A stretch of DNA of 64,000 nucleotides from Lasiosphaeria ovina (GCA_033439765.1 JAULSN010000006.1:1364001-1428000); one strand, 5' to 3'; positions 1-12,872 are shown, numbered from the stretch's first letter. The notes: a model not told the origin generated them from the sequence alone. Translations and numbers: made by a program.

Positions 1-423
1 GCAGGGTCTCGGCCTCACGGCTCCAGTAGACGCTCCCATGCTGCTGGCAGGAGCCGCTGATGCCGCGAATACGGCCCAGGGGCGTCTTCTTGGCTTCCAG
101 ACGTTGCAGCACTAGATCCAGAGCCTCGAGCCACATGGCTACGGGCGCAAAGACCTCCCCTTCGGCCTCATTTAGTTGGACGCCCTTCTTGATGCCATAT
201 TTGGAGCCGAAGTCCTGGTCAAAGTCGACTTTGGCATCGGAGACAACTTGAAGATCGGACTGAATGACGATGGCTTTTGTGATTCGCAAAAGTCGTGTTA
301 ACCAACTTGCTTGGTTACCCGCGGTAGCCCATATCCCCTCTTGCCCCACAAGCTGTGCGTTCACGAACCTTTGAGTTGCTGGGTTGAGAGATCAAACCCG
401 AGGTAGAGGGGGCCATCGGCCAT
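1..423 (-). CDS. xkiA: Xylulokinase, N-terminal part (cut by window edge)
   Basis: ATP-dependent kinase that converts D-xylulose to D-xylulose 5-phosphate, the last step that feeds D-xylose and L-arabinose into the cytosolic pentose phosphate pathway. Two exons are visible: 423-369, starting at an ATG and reading MADGPLYLGFDLSTQQLK, and 273-1, which runs off the window. The intron 368-274 has GTTCGT and AAAG ends and keeps phase (a split Ala codon). The FGGY-kinase N-terminal signature FDLSTQQLKA and, further on, GISGSCQQHGSVYW are typical of fungal xylulokinases. About 109 residues of an expected 570 or so are present. The product is secure; the symbol follows Aspergillus usage and is given by homology only. 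Confidence 0.88.
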
Positions 424-1372
424 TGTTGATGATTGTACGGGGTACTGCGGGGCAGAACTGGGGAGGGGCTTATCGGATATCGAGCTGTGAAGATGGAACA
501 ACAGCAGCAGGACAGCTCGGAGAAGGAGCTGGCAAGTGCAAGATCTCAGAGAGAAGAAGATTGCAGGATAGTTTCGCCATCTTTACGCGGGGCATTTTGA
601 TCATAAGGAAAGAGGAATTGGCGGCGGGGCAAGTTCCCGTCTCCATCGTCGACGATGACCTCGAATTGGTCTGGTTCAAGTCGAAGCCTTGCCCCCATCT
701 CCTCAGGCGCCCTCTTCGGCATCGGTAAAACTTCCTGGACAAAGCCCACTTCTTTACCGAAGTTGGCCAACCAAAGATAACTTCGAGCCTGCCCCTCCTT
801 ACTAATAAATCTTCTTTTGAGAAGAACGGGCAACTATTGGTTAAAAAGCCCTGAAGTTACAAGGTAGTTTTATGAGTACCAATGCCGAAGAGGGCGCCTG
901 AGGAGATGCGCATTTAGCCTAATGTCAGGCCAGCAGCTTGGCCAATGCCGGCACTGCGTGCTTGGGGCCGATTTCTCCGATGTAGGAAGGGGAATTGCCC
1001 GTTGTACCCTAACCCTGTAATACTAATGTATGTACGATTGTACTGTACACTACAATACTGTGTACTGTATTTCGTATTAACGGCTACACCCCTGCAAGGA
1101 ACGGGTAAGCCAATTGTAGCCGCTGTCAAAGTCCCGGGTCAGATGCCTGTCGCGATTGAGTTTGACACTCGATATTCCCTAAGGTACTCACCAAGTCTAC
1201 TACTCTCCACGGCCTCCCTACGGACTTCTCGTGCCCCGCGATCTATCACACCCAATTGCACGACAGAAAAGCACACGGACAAGCGCCGTTTCCCAGCCGA
1301 TCCACCGTTCTGGAAGGGCGTCATGGACAGGCCACGATTCCGCCCAACTAACTGAGAAGTTGAGAACACACG
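424..1372. other. Divergent intergenic region, xylulokinase / SUN gene
   Basis: About 950 bases between two divergently transcribed genes, presumably holding both promoters. It contains a 27-base inverted repeat (696-722 and 882-908), a telomere-like CCCTAACCCT at 1008-1017, and an AT-rich palindromic patch around 1035-1075 built of TGTACTGTA-type words. A minus-strand ORF at 546-833 covers one arm of the inverted repeat, resembles no family I know and is not called as a gene. Confidence 0.6.
696..908. repeat. 27-base inverted repeat with 159-base spacer
   Basis: Bases 696-722 are the exact reverse complement of 882-908 (arm begins CATCTCCTCAGGCGC). Weaker similarity extends a few bases outward. 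It may be a degenerate transposon end pair or a local inverted duplication; there is no coding content I can name. Confidence 0.7.
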
Positions 1373-3959
1373 ATGCGCAGTGTAACGGGTCCGAGATTGG
1401 GAGTTGGGGTTACGCTGGCTCTAGCTCTTCTAGGGCTTCAGACAGCTACCGTCCATGGTTCGAGGTCAGCACAGGATGCCGCTCTAAAGGCTGCCGCTGT
1501 CTCGGCGGCTCCAGACGTCTGCGAGTCCAAGACCATCAACTACATCACCCACACGCTGCCGCAGCAATGTTTACGGACGGCGTGGACGAGTCCCACCTCC
1601 TCTAAGACAGATCCAATAAGCGCATCGGCCACTGCAGCCACGACGACGACGACGACGACTATGACGGCGGCGGCGGCGGCGGTCACAACGACGACAACCC
1701 CCGAGATCGCGACCTCGGAAGGCACCCAGCAAGACCAAGCTGGCCAGCAGAAGCAGCCAGGCACTCACGATGAGGCGGCACCTAAACAAGATCAGGGGCA
1801 AGACGACCCCGATGGCCAGGATATTACGGCGAGCTCCTTCATGTCGTTTGAGGAGTGGAAAGAGATGATGTTACGCAAGTCGGGACAGGATCCCGCCGAC
1901 ATCAAGGGCCGTAAGCAGCGCGAGCCCCGTGGCGGCGAGAGAGAGCCCGGCATGGCTCATAGCGACCTGGACAGCCTCGGCGACGACGGAGAAATTGCTC
2001 TTGAATTCGACGCCCTAGCCGAGAAGGTCTCTGAGCTGACGGCGTCCCCCCCGGGCGGCGAGGCTACTCCGCAGGCCGACACCAAGGAACTCAAAGAGGA
2101 GCATATCCTATATGACGACGGAAAAACCCAGTACTACAGAAGTAAGGACGCCGGCAAGACTTGCAAGGAGAGGTTCTCATACTCGTCGATTGATGCCGGC
2201 GCCACTGTCCTCAAGACCAACCCCGGCGCCCAGAACTCCAAGGCAATACTGGCCGAAAACAAGGACACGTACATGTTGCTTGAGTGCCGGGCCAAGAACA
2301 AGTTTGTTATTGTCGAGCTCAGCGACGACATCCTCGTTGACACTGTTGTCCTGGCGAATTTTGAGTTCTTCTCCAGCATGATCCGCAAGTTTAGGATCAG
2401 TGTTAGTGACCGCTATCCCGTGAAGATGGACAAATGGGTAGATCTGGGCACCTTCGAGGCCCGGAACTCGCGAGATATCCAGCCCTTTCTAGTCGAGCAC
2501 CCTCAGATCTATACCAAGTACATCCGCATCGAGTTCTTGAGCCACTACGGGAACGAATTTTACTGTCCCGTGTCGTTGCTGCGTGTCCACGGCACCAGAA
2601 TGCTTGACAGCTGGAAAGAACCAGACTCTAATCAAGACGACGACACGGAGCAAATTGACGCGCTGGTCCAGGAGCCGCCAGTTGATGACATTCCTACCCA
2701 AGAACCCCCTACTGAGGGCCCCGTCTCGACGAACGCTACTGGGGACATTCCCAATACCCAGACCATTGTTGAGATGGGCCTCTCCCCCTGGCGGCCGATA
2801 TTCTTCGAATTCATGTCGGCAGAAACTTGTGAACTGCCCTCACCTAAAACGGACGAACCAACCCCTGTATCGTCAAACTCGAACGAAGACCCGAATGGCT
2901 CTGCCGTCCATTCGAACCCCGTGGCCAAACAGTCCGCGATGCCTACTGCGGGGCAGGAGACAGCACAGCCCAGTGAATCAGTCTCGAGTTCTTCTTCACC
3001 GTCTCCGTCTTCGTCTTCTCCAGTTTCCGACGTGTCTTCCTCCATCGAATCGTCGTATACTGCCCATCCATCTTCAACACCAGTAAACCAAAATGCCAGC
3101 AAGAGTAGCGGTACATCAAACAGCCCCAACCACAAACAATCCAGCAACACTCGTTCTGATGCCTCTGATACGGCAGCGGCTAGTCGCTCCTCATCATCCT
3201 CCGCTTTCGCTGCCGCCAGAACAGCTGCATCAAGTAGCGGGTCGGCCAATCCTAGTCCGACCACGCCTCGCAGCAAGACTAGTTCGACAGCGTCTAATGC
3301 CGCCTCGGCGTCGCCAACCGTTCAGGAGTCATTCTTCAAGACTGTCACCAAGCGCCTACAGCACCTCGAGTCCAACACCTCGTTGTCGTTGCAGTATATC
3401 GAGGAGCAATCACGCTTCCTACAGGACGTGCTGCTCAAGATGGAGCGCAAGCAGCTCAACCGCGTCGACACCTTCCTTGACACGCTCAACAAGACTGTAT
3501 TCGGCGAGCTCCGCAACGTCCGCACCCAGTACGACCAGATTTGGCAGAGCACTGTCATCGCCCTAGAGACGCAGCGCGAGCAGTCGCAGCGCGAGATGGT
3601 CGCCCTGTCGAGCCGCCTCAACGTGCTCGCCGATGAGGTTGTCTTCCAGAAGCGCATGGCCATCCTCCAAAGCATTCTATTGCTTAGCTGTCTTGTGCTG
3701 GTCATTTTCAGCCGCAGCAGCGTTGCCAACGGCGGTGGCGTCGGCCCCGGCGCTTCCCCGTTTGACATCGCCTTCCAAGCCTCTCGCTACGCTCTATCGT
3801 CATCCTCGCCCCCACCCCAGCCCTCCGCAAACAGCCACTACCTCTCCTCGGCTGGGGTAAAAACCAGTGGAAGCGCCTCCCGTGCCAACGGCGGCCAATA
3901 CACGCCATCGCCGCGACATCAGCACTACCCACAACGCCAGTCGCAGCAGCAGCAGCAGC

Positions 3960-4011
<52 letters not shown>

Positions 4012-4447
4012 TTACCAACCATCTAACGGTCCTCGCCATATGCATCCCAGAGATGATAAGACGCTGCCGCTGACGCCCACGTCCGAGTTCAGCAGGGAGG
4101 GCACGCCCTTGATCGAAGTCGACGGCATCGAAGTTCCGCTCTCCGACAAGGAGTACGACGATGCCAACGACGTTCTGGCGGCAACACCGCCTATGCGGCC
4201 GCGCTATAACTGCAAGGGTTCGGTCGGTGAGTCCGAGGAGAGATCACCGGATCAGCCAGATAGTTCAGACGGGAGTTTGAGGGAGGATGACGACCCACCT
4301 TTTGACAGCGCGGATCGGCCAGAGTCTGGAGCTGTCATGGCTGACCAAGAGCTGGCCAGGCCGCCGTCGAGAGGCCCTTCTGCGATGTCACAACTAGGTG
4401 GCGGCTCTAGAAAGCCGCTCCCTGCTTTGCCAGAAGATCCGAGTTAA
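1373..4447 (+). CDS. SLP1: SUN-domain membrane protein, Slp1 type
   Basis: Single-exon gene, 1,024 residues. A hydrophobic N-terminus (residues 1-29, rich in Leu/Ala) is a signal peptide into the ER. The SUN-like domain spans about residues 243-413, with the family pattern LLECRAKNKFVIVELSDDI, then FEFFSSMIRKFRISVSDRYP, and ending YGNEFYCPVSLLRVHGTRM. Long Ser/Thr-rich disordered segments follow, then a coiled coil (about 658-760) running straight into one membrane segment (about 762-780), and a cytosolic tail with 22 consecutive glutamines (858-879). In yeast the homologue Slp1 works with Emp65 to protect folding soluble ER proteins; that role is taken from the family. The ATG at 1373 is chosen because it gives the signal peptide. 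An upstream conserved stretch, TINYITHTLPQQCL, is also typical of fungal orthologues. Confidence 0.88.
3944..4009 (+). repeat. CAR trinucleotide tract (22 Gln) in the SUN gene
   Basis: Five CAG codons followed by 17 CAA codons, in frame, encoding polyglutamine in the C-terminal tail. The switch from CAG to CAA within one run shows it is not a freshly expanded pure repeat. Confidence 0.95.
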
Positions 4448-5174
4448 GTTAGTTGTTTGCTATTGTGGGAAGTTAACTGTTCTTGAATTTTTATGATAAC
4501 ATGTCAAACATTACAACGAACTCCTTGCCGTAGACGCAATTTTGCTGCTACCTAGCGCCGAACTTCTCCGTAGATTGAAAGACGTACATGAAAAGATGTA
4601 CATGAATCTTCTTGCTCACAACATGTGGACCTGTATTAAGAGCACATGGTTCCACATTGAGGCCGATGATTAGAGAAGAGAAAGAGACCGCTCATTAAGG
4701 CGCAAAACCTATTCTGCTATGCCGTCATCTAGCTATACAGGAATCTCCCAATCGCTACTCGACCGTGCTGAGTCTCAACCCCTCCCAAAACCAGACATTG
4801 CGGTATGGCACGACCAGCTTTCCTAGACCACCATGGCATCAACGACCCCTTTGGCATAGTCCAATCTCGCTTCTCGCCGACAACCATCGCCTTTGCCTTC
4901 TTTGCTTGTTTCCTTCTCCCTGGGTTGTTTATATTAGAAGAATACTGAGATGTGTATGAATGTTGTGATCTTCCTCCTTCGTTTCCGCCAACTACCTAAA
5001 CGAACTTGGCAAACTTTCTGAAACCCGAATGTCGAATTACAGGGTGGGTATTGCGATACAAATTGTGTACACCTGATTGAGTTGTCAGATATGGCAAGCA
5101 AGCTGCCCAAGCCAAAGCAAATGCATGATGTTAGATTCATGCTGCAAGAATCGGTTGAGATTGTCCCAGCTGAA
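4448..5174. other. Convergent intergenic region
   Basis: About 730 bases between the 3' ends of the SUN gene and the Mei2-like gene. It should hold both 3' UTRs and terminators. I see no ORF, RNA gene or repeat that I can support. Confidence 0.6.
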
Positions 5175-7831
5175 CTACTGGGACGTGTAGAGACCCTGTT
5201 GCTGAATGTGGGTATCATAGTCGTACTCCTCAAGCGCCGCAAGTCGCGTGCCACGATCGTACTGTGATCGGCGGCGGCGCTGCTCATCACGGAAATGCTG
5301 GCCAGCATTGGGAGTGAAGAGACCTAATAAAAGAATACGTTAATCCCATGAACCCCATATTCAACGTGAGTTGGCAAGACCCACCGACATGCTCTGCATT
5401 TTCGCAGCTGCGCTTCATCTTGGACTGGTTGTCCGGGTCAGGAAAGGGCTCCTCCTCCCCAGCCAGGTCGGGTCGAGGGCCGTTCGACGTGAAATAGAGC
5501 TGCAAAAGGGTTAGTCAGAGAAAATTCTGCGAATCGGTTGTCCATACCTTCGGCCTATAGTGAGGCGCCTCGAGCATGACCGAGCTGTTACGGAACTTCT
5601 GCACGAGGCAGTCCTTTCCTTGGATGGCTTTTAGGTGTTAGTAAGAATCCCTCATTCTGAAGTCTGCTGGGTTGCTTGGAGCACTCAGCACTCACTCGCA
5701 TAGGAAATCTCCGCAACCTTATCGCTCTTGAAGCAGTTCCATCGCTGGTTGCCTCGTGCATTCACAAACTGTACATATGAGGTCAGATACGTCGAATCTA
5801 AGGGGAGAAGAATGGCATACATCAATAATGTCCAGAGGCTATGAGATTGTCAGTAAGAAGCACTTCTGGGGCAGGAAAAGGGGAACTTACATCGACGAAG
5901 TTGATGAAGGCGTATCCCACGCTAAGGCTCTCGGTCAGTAAAGAATGTCAGTGTTTTGGAGTGGCAGCTTTACTTACTTGCAATCATTGGCGAAGTCGAT
6001 TCGCAAATACATGAAATCATACTTGCCCCAACTGGACTCATCGACAATGCGTTTAAGCATGGCTTGGTCAACCTTGTTGGGGATGTTGCGGAGCATAATC
6101 TGACCTGTCAGCATGTCGTCCTTGTACAAAAATGGGGGCAGCTTACCGTCGTTCGGACATCGATGCCATCCTGGATACGGTTGACATCAACGTGGTTATG
6201 ATGACCCGCGGCGTTGTAGTACGGGGCTCTATTGACCCTCATGGCATTTTGGCGACGGTCTTGACGTCCATATACCTGCATGTTTCTGGGGCTGGTATAG
6301 TCGCTGTGAAGTGTCATAGGGGTCGCCGGCGGGGTGTACATGGGACCCATGATGGGCGCACTTCCAGACATGGGTGTCAGGGGCGTCATGGGAGTCATGC
6401 TCTGGCTACGTGTCGGAGTGTGGTCAACCATGTATCGAACTGGTCCTGGGAGTTGACTGTGATAGACCACTGGATACATGGCAATCTGCTGCTGTGGGAC
6501 ATGGAGTCCGAGAGGCGATTGACCATGGCGGCCGGCTGTGGCCAGAGCATTGGCAGGCTGCGGCGTCTTGGAAACGCTCATGCCCTTGATCATATCTGCG
6601 ATATCCTGTATTTGGTTTCGCGAGGACGCGTAGGTCGCAAGGGGGTCTAGTGCAACAGTCGTAGCATCCGGGTGGCAGAGAGTCAAGAGCACTTGGATTC
6701 CCTGTGTTGCAACTTCTCGTTAGACCTGGGACACACAGAACCGCGCACGCACTTACGTTGAAGGAGATCCCGTTGAACTTGGATGCGATGCTAATGGCAA
6801 CATCGACATCTGAGAACTCGACCAATGCTCGGAATGCAACGTCAATCGCGTCTCCTTGAGGCTGAAACGCGAATATATCTCCCTCGCTCTGAAGGAAACC
6901 GTGGACAATCGACTCAATCTGACCGGCGCTCAAGCTGATGCCTCTATTTGGGAGAGCAATGACATATACTTGACCCTCGGAGACAGCTTCGTACTGAGCA
7001 CCAGGGTTTACAACCTGGCGTTGGGTTAGTTGCGACCGACTTGGTCGGACAGGAGGCAAGGGACGTGAAACAAACCTGGTAGAATTCAGCGGGGTGAATG
7101 TACTGGGCACGCCAGTCAGGGCCGCCAAGCTGAACATTCTCGAAGATGGTGCGGGCGTCGCGTATGTTGGTGAGTCGAACGTAGACTCTAGTGGTTGCTG
7201 GCACAAGGCGACATTTGCCTTGGCATTGAGAACCGCATCGCTCGAGTTTCTGTCGACATTTGTCAGTCCGGCCTCAAAGGAGAGAGGGAATAGAAATCAT
7301 AGAACGTACCGAGATGTAGTCCTCAACACTGTCGAGTGAGACAGCCTTTGAGGGAGCGGAGATGAAGAGGTAACGCGATATGCGCAACTCGGTGCTGAAT
7401 CTGGCAGTCGAGTGCAGACCGAGATGCATGTCTGCAGAGGGGCCAATGTTCAATCCCGGCATGCTGTTCAGAGAGCCATGTGCGACCAAGGAGATGGAGA
7501 CGGGCCGGAAAGCCGAAGCAGTTGGTGACAACTTCTGCTCCGACTTGGGCGCCGAGGTCGTGCTGGAGACGAAGGGGTCCTTCTCCGCCCCGACGGGACC
7601 ACCATGGTATCCCTCCGAAGAGGGATTGGCATGGAACCGAACATGGTGGGAATCCGAAGACGCATTGAGGCTCAAGGTCTTGAGCAGCTTGTTGGATCTG
7701 GCCGAGTTGTCGTCCGGGGAGAAGGCAGTGAGTCTGGTATCTGGGGTACCCTCATGCTTGTACGAGTCGGCACCGCCACTCGAGGAGTGAGGCGAAGACG
7801 GGTTAAACGACGTCTCTCGTGCCTGCGCCAT
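5175..7831 (-). CDS. Mei2-like RNA-binding protein
   Basis: Eleven exons: 7831-7310, 7249-7076, 7014-6757, 6701-6147, 6099-5978, 5921-5891, 5838-5821, 5768-5696, 5627-5548, 5499-5385, 5323-5175; 698 residues. The C-terminal RRM of the Mei2 class is unmistakable: IMLRNIPNKVDQAMLKRIVD, GKYDFMYLRIDFANDCNVGY, AFINFVDPLDIIDFVNARG, then TIQGKDCLVQKFRNSSVM. An earlier RRM-like segment (TTRVYVRLTNIRDARTIFEN) lies at roughly residues 190-210. In fission yeast Mei2 binds RNA and drives entry into meiosis; in filamentous fungi the role is less certain, so function here is by family only. One exon is only 18 bases (5838-5821), but it encodes PLDIID, which is needed to complete the RRM, so it is real. The N-terminus is Ser-rich and disordered. 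The first two exon joins are the least certain. Confidence 0.85.
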
Positions 7832-9491
7832 AATTCGGCTACGGAGTGAAAATTGGGAGTGGTAGTGGTAATGGGAGTGGGAATAATGGCTGCTCCTGTA
7901 GATTCAGGGAAGCGGATGACACGACCGTGGATGGGACCTGACGAGATTCCGAAAAGAGAGATTGATTTCGAAGGCTTCGCCGACGGTGAGGAAAGAGGGA
8001 GATAAAGGAAGAGAGAAGAGAAATCCAAAATAGGCTGCCGAGAGGGGACCTGCTGGCGCCTCTCCAAAAACCGTTCGCGCAAGATGTACCCAAGTCGCGG
8101 AAGGAGCGTAGGAGGTGAGCAGAATTTATTGAGGGAAGGCGGGAGGGTGGGTTGGAGGCAGACTCCAAACGGTTGGGTAAGATTTCTGAATGAAGAAAGA
8201 GCGTGGGCTCGCAGGGACTGGCTCAAGATTTTTGAAATGGAAGGTGCGCGAAATTGTCTTTGACGTTGTGATGCGACCACTCTGGACGATAAGGTATTTG
8301 GTGAAGGTGCTGAAACGATGCTGGCATGGAGGCGGTTGCAGCCTGGCTGCCTTATTTGAAGGAATTGACCACCTCTTTTTTATTGGTAGGCCGCTCTTGT
8401 TCCTGTAAGAGGATCCAAGTTACGCCCGATAAATTATGATTTCTTGTTGACTGCAAAGGTTCTCGGTCACCCATCAGTAGGAAGTAGTGCTAGATGGCTG
8501 CTCCGAGAGGAAGGACCGGAAGAGGTCGACCTGCCAGAAGTAGAAGGAACGTGGACAGACTGGTAGGCTTTGATGAGGAAGTAGCTTTTTGGATGCTCGC
8601 GGACAAGAAAACTTGTATGCATACTAATGGGTAACTCCCGTCTAAGGTAAGGTAGGAGGTGGGTGGTGGTTCCTACGTTTTAAGACGGACAGAGCTGTTT
8701 GCCCACCTGTTTAACGTTAAATTCGTCTTTAAGTCTAATTCCGGGCCCCGAAGGTCAATCAAGACTGCGACATGATGTTCAAATCTCGAAGCCATTCTGT
8801 TCATACGTGGCCTCCACCTCGGGCAGTCACCGAGAAGGAGGTCGGACGATATGAAGAGGGTCCAGACTCTTCGGAAGGCGGATCACCTGAATGATATCGA
8901 GAATAGCAAATCTGCCCCAATTCCGAACGCCTCGAGTTTTTATCTCACTGTAGAGTGCGGATTATCTTTCATTGCCAGGATGTCATCCATTTGTGTAAGA
9001 TCATGAATGGAACGGGAGCTCAGAGAAAGGGGTCGTTGATAACTTGGCTACCAGCTGGTGTCAGCTGTAACCAGCTGCTAAGCGACTTACACCCACATCT
9101 CGTTCACCACCTGATGCTTGGAAAAGCGCGATTGTACAGCACTACAACAGGCAAACATCAAAATCTGGCTGAGGCATCGAAATATTGATTAGTGTGTGCG
9201 GGACGATTTCTAGGTCATGGTACTAATTTGGGTCCACGAGGCAAACAAATGGACCTGGAGGTCTTGGGATTGAACTTCGGACGATAAATGCACAGACCAT
9301 CTGTTCTCTGCATGTCACCGAAGCGCACTGTGGAGGTGGGTGCCGGGCGGGTTCGCGTGACAGACCTCAAGATCCGAAACGGCTGCCTAAGGTAGCCAGT
9401 GCCTTACGAACGCGATCTTTTGCTCACGACTTTCGCTATCGAAGACCTCACAATCCCAGCAATCAATGGACCTTGATGCTCCATTGACAAA
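7832..9491. other. Divergent intergenic region, mei2-like / sec15
   Basis: About 1.66 kb between two divergent genes. The part next to the mei2-like start is pyrimidine-rich on the coding strand, as is common in fungal 5' leaders. A TACGGAGT word is at 7840-7847. No ORF here shows recognisable similarity, and I see no RNA gene. Confidence 0.55.
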
Positions 9492-12387
9492 ATGCCGAGA
9501 AAAGCCCAGACGTGGGATGACTATGACTCTGCTGTCGACCAGGTTCGCCCCCCACTGTCCACCGTCACTGCCTCTCAAGGCCATGCTATTATAATTGATC
9601 GCTGACTTGGACAGATCATTCTGGCTCCGACGGACTCCGACTTTCTCGACCAGTTGATCCCAGTGCTCAAAGATGCCGCCGTCAGCGGCCGCACCGCGTC
9701 GCTCACCCAGAGCTTGTCCCAGTATGCCGAGGATCGAGAGGGCGACATCGAGCGCATTGGCTTGACGAAGCACGAAGAGTTCCTCGGATCCGTCAATCAG
9801 CTGCAGAAGGTGCGCGAAGGGACGGTGGCCCTGACATCCGAGATTCTGGATTTGAACCAGTCGATCCAGTCGAGCACAGAGAAGCTGGCCGCACAGAAGC
9901 AGGCGCTAGTGAACACTCGCGGAGTGCGACAGAACATTACCGACGTCTCGGATGCGCTTAAGGAATCCCTCAAGATCATGCATGTGGTCAACAACGCGCA
10001 CGAACTGATCCGGAAGAAGAAATACTATGGAGCTCTGAAGTCTTTGGAAGACCTCCAGAACGAGTACTTGGTGCCCATCATTCAGAACAAGTATGCGACG
10101 CAATACAGGCTGGCCGACCTCATCCAAAAATCCATTCCTGCCTCCCAAAAAACCATATCGGAAGCGGTTATGACGGACCTGAACACGTGGCTATATCGGA
10201 TCCGAGAGACATCGCAGTTCCTGGGGGAGGTGGCCTTCTTTCACACCGAGCAGCGGCGGGACAGGCAAAAGAAACGCGTTGAGCAGAACGACTACTTGAG
10301 TCATTTCAGGCTAAACTCTGCCATCGAGCTTGTCTATGACGAGAGCAGCGAATATGATGTTCTTGACAATGATGAAGTTCAGGTCGACTTTACGCCGCTA
10401 CACGAAGCGTTACATATCCACGAAGCGCTCGGACAAATTGAGAAATTCCGCGCTGACTATGCGGCTACCCGGAGACAGCAAAAGGAGCTGCTGATGCCCA
10501 ACTCTGTAAACCTTCTCTCCGACGATGATGGATCCTCCTTGAGTGCTCTTCTGGAAGGCATTGCCGGCTTCGCCATCATAGAGAGGGCGACGATGCAGCG
10601 TGCACCACAGCTTCGCTCCACAGTTGATGTAAGTGATGTCTTGCCTGAGAAAGGGGAGATGTTATCTCTAACACCTATAGGTTGACGAGTTGTGGGACTC
10701 CATGTGCCAGAATGCTATCAGACTCATTTCCAAATCGCTTAGTGAAGTCGCCAACGCGGAAGTCCTTCTCAAAATCAAACTGGTTATTGCCCTATTCATC
10801 CAGACAATGGAGGTCAGTATGGGTTGCTGTTGGATCACTGCATTCAGATCAGCTTCTGACAATGTATACAGGGCTGGGGCTACTCAATCTCGATGCTCAA
10901 CAGCTTCCAACTCACGCTGTTCTACAAGTATGCCGAGCTTCTAAAGCGTCGTTTTAGCGAGGACTTTCAAGAGGTTAGTGATCAGGCCAGTTCGGGGTTA
11001 CAGGCTGTTGCTAACTTCCCGGCAGATTGTCTCAACAGACGATTACATGCCAATGGCTATCAACACGCTCGAAGAATACGAAAAAGTTCTCAACGTCAGT
11101 TGGTTCACTCAGGACACGCCCCCCGAGGAACTTACGTAAGAGTCCTCATCTGTTGTCTGGCGAAGGTGTCATGAGTCTAACATCATCATAGGTTTCCATG
11201 TGTTCTACCATTCTCGCAGATGTATCCCCTCTGCTGCATAGACATTCGAAACTTTCTCAACCAGTTCTACTTTTTCTCGGACGACCATTTCCAACAGCCG
11301 AATGTCATTGATGAGACACTTAGAAAGGTCAGCCCTCATTTAGCGAGAAACGATTCTATGTGGCGATCTAACGAGTTGTCTAGTCGCTGGATGAGCTTTT
11401 GACCGAAAAGGTCTGCCAGTCTCTCGTCGAGAGGCTGAACTCTCAGTACCTGGGGCAGATTGTGCAAATCTTGATCAACCTAGAACATTTCGAGATTGCT
11501 TGCCAGGAACTGGAACAGTTGTTGATCAGGGCCCGATCATCGACATCGGCAGGCGGACCGGTGATACTGCGAGCGACGGAGCAGTTCAGGAGCAACAAGA
11601 AGACGGCCGAGAAGCGCATTTTCGAGCTTGTGAATTCTAAAATTGACGATCTTGTCGACACCTCTGACTACGAATGGTATGCGTCTGCCTTGCGGCCAAT
11701 CCCTGGCGAATTTTGAACGATTTTGGAAGTCGCAATACTTACTTTTTTTTATTTTTAGGATGGCAACCTCACGGCCTACCGAGCCAAGCAACTATATGCA
11801 GACGCTGACCCGCTATCTCTCGAACATTATGAACTCGACTCTACTGGGACTTCCTAGAGAAATCAAGGAACTCATCTACTTTGATGCGCTGAGCCACGCC
11901 GCAAATAAGATACTCGTAAGCATTGTCTTGGAGCTCCATCGCATAAATATGATGCTGATGGCAACGTGATTTTCCTTATCAGGCACTCCCTCTGTCTTCC
12001 GATGTCCGGAAGATCAATCCCAACGGTGTCGCCGCTCTCGCTAAGGACGTCGAACATTTGTCAAAGTTCGTTGCTAGTCTGGATAATGCCTTCATGCTTG
12101 AGCAGAACTTGGATGAGCTGCAGCAGACGGTGGCGCTCATGCAGTCGGACAACCACGACGAGTTCTTTGACATCTCGACGCGGAATAAGAAGTATGGCCG
12201 CGTCGACGCTATGAATGGTCCCATCTTACTTGAGAAGTCAGTCTTTTTCTCTTCCGCACTCGGAGCGATATCTGCTCTGCACCTTGCTTACGTTTTATTT
12301 TAAAACAGGATCACTCAAGCTGTTGACAACCCAGCTCGAGCCCCAGCGCCGCTCTCTAACTTCGGGTCGCGCTTTGGCTTGAGGTGA
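9492..12387 (+). CDS. SEC15: Exocyst complex subunit Sec15
   Basis: Ten exons: 9492-9542, 9615-10628, 10681-10812, 10872-10973, 11026-11135, 11192-11327, 11384-11676, 11759-11915, 11983-12236, 12309-12387; 775 residues, the usual size. Sec15 is the exocyst subunit that binds the Rab GTPase Sec4 and links secretory vesicles to the plasma membrane at hyphal tips. Diagnostic stretches are HELIRKKKYYGALKSLEDLQ, GWGYSISMLNSFQLTLFYKY and YMQTLTRYLSNIMNSTLLGL, followed by LPREIKELIYFDALSHAANK. The N-terminal 150 residues are predicted coiled coil from heptad-like spacing. I took the ATG at 9492 in a short first exon (MPRKAQTWDDYDSAVDQ) rather than the first ATG of the long exon at 9654, because it restores the conserved ILAPTDSDFLDQLIP segment. 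Confidence 0.92.
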
Positions 12388-12872
12388 TCAATCGCCTCAG
12401 GTGCGGTTTGACAGTTGTCCATGGGATAAGACTATTTCTTACTTTGACAAGTAACAGAAGCGGCAAAATGCCGAAAAAGTTTCATAATTGGTCATAACTA
12501 GCCAACCCTTTGGAACCTAACCAAGCTGGCTTTGAAACGCTCAATTACATACAAGTGGCCTGAAAGCCTGGGAACCGCTGAGCTAAACACCTTTGCTTTA
12601 CGCCAGTCCCTAGCCAGATAACGAAACTATAATCGATTCGCGCAACGCTCTTCCGATCTGGATCAAACAACATCGCTCGATACAAACTGCGCCAGGATTT
12701 TCAGTCTTCCAAAGAAATTGGGCCAGCCTTAAACTCGGCCAACGCCGCAACGCCTCCTATCGGTATGGGATAGTTCGGCTGTTCTTTCTCCTATTCACCG
12801 CCTTCCACAGCCGCTTCTCCTAAGTGCTCTTATTTGCTCAAGTTAGACTACGCTTGCAGTAGTGAGGTGTTT
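12388..12872. other. Convergent intergenic region
   Basis: About 485 bases between the 3' ends of sec15 and hapE. Apart from presumed 3' UTRs I see nothing in it. Confidence 0.6.

Noticed and set aside
546..833. Minus-strand 95-codon ORF upstream of xylulokinase
   Set aside because: No family resemblance, overlaps the 27-base inverted repeat, and lies in a promoter region.
1008..1017. Telomere-like CCCTAACCCT
   Set aside because: Under two full units; too short for a telomeric tract or a called interstitial telomere repeat.
2632..3276. Minus-strand ORF of 214 codons inside the SUN gene
   Set aside because: Acidic, Ser-poor mirror of the Ser/Thr-rich coding strand; the sense frame has a SUN domain.
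9654..10685. Starting Sec15 at the first ATG of its long exon
   Set aside because: A short upstream exon at 9492-9542 restores the conserved N-terminal segment in phase.
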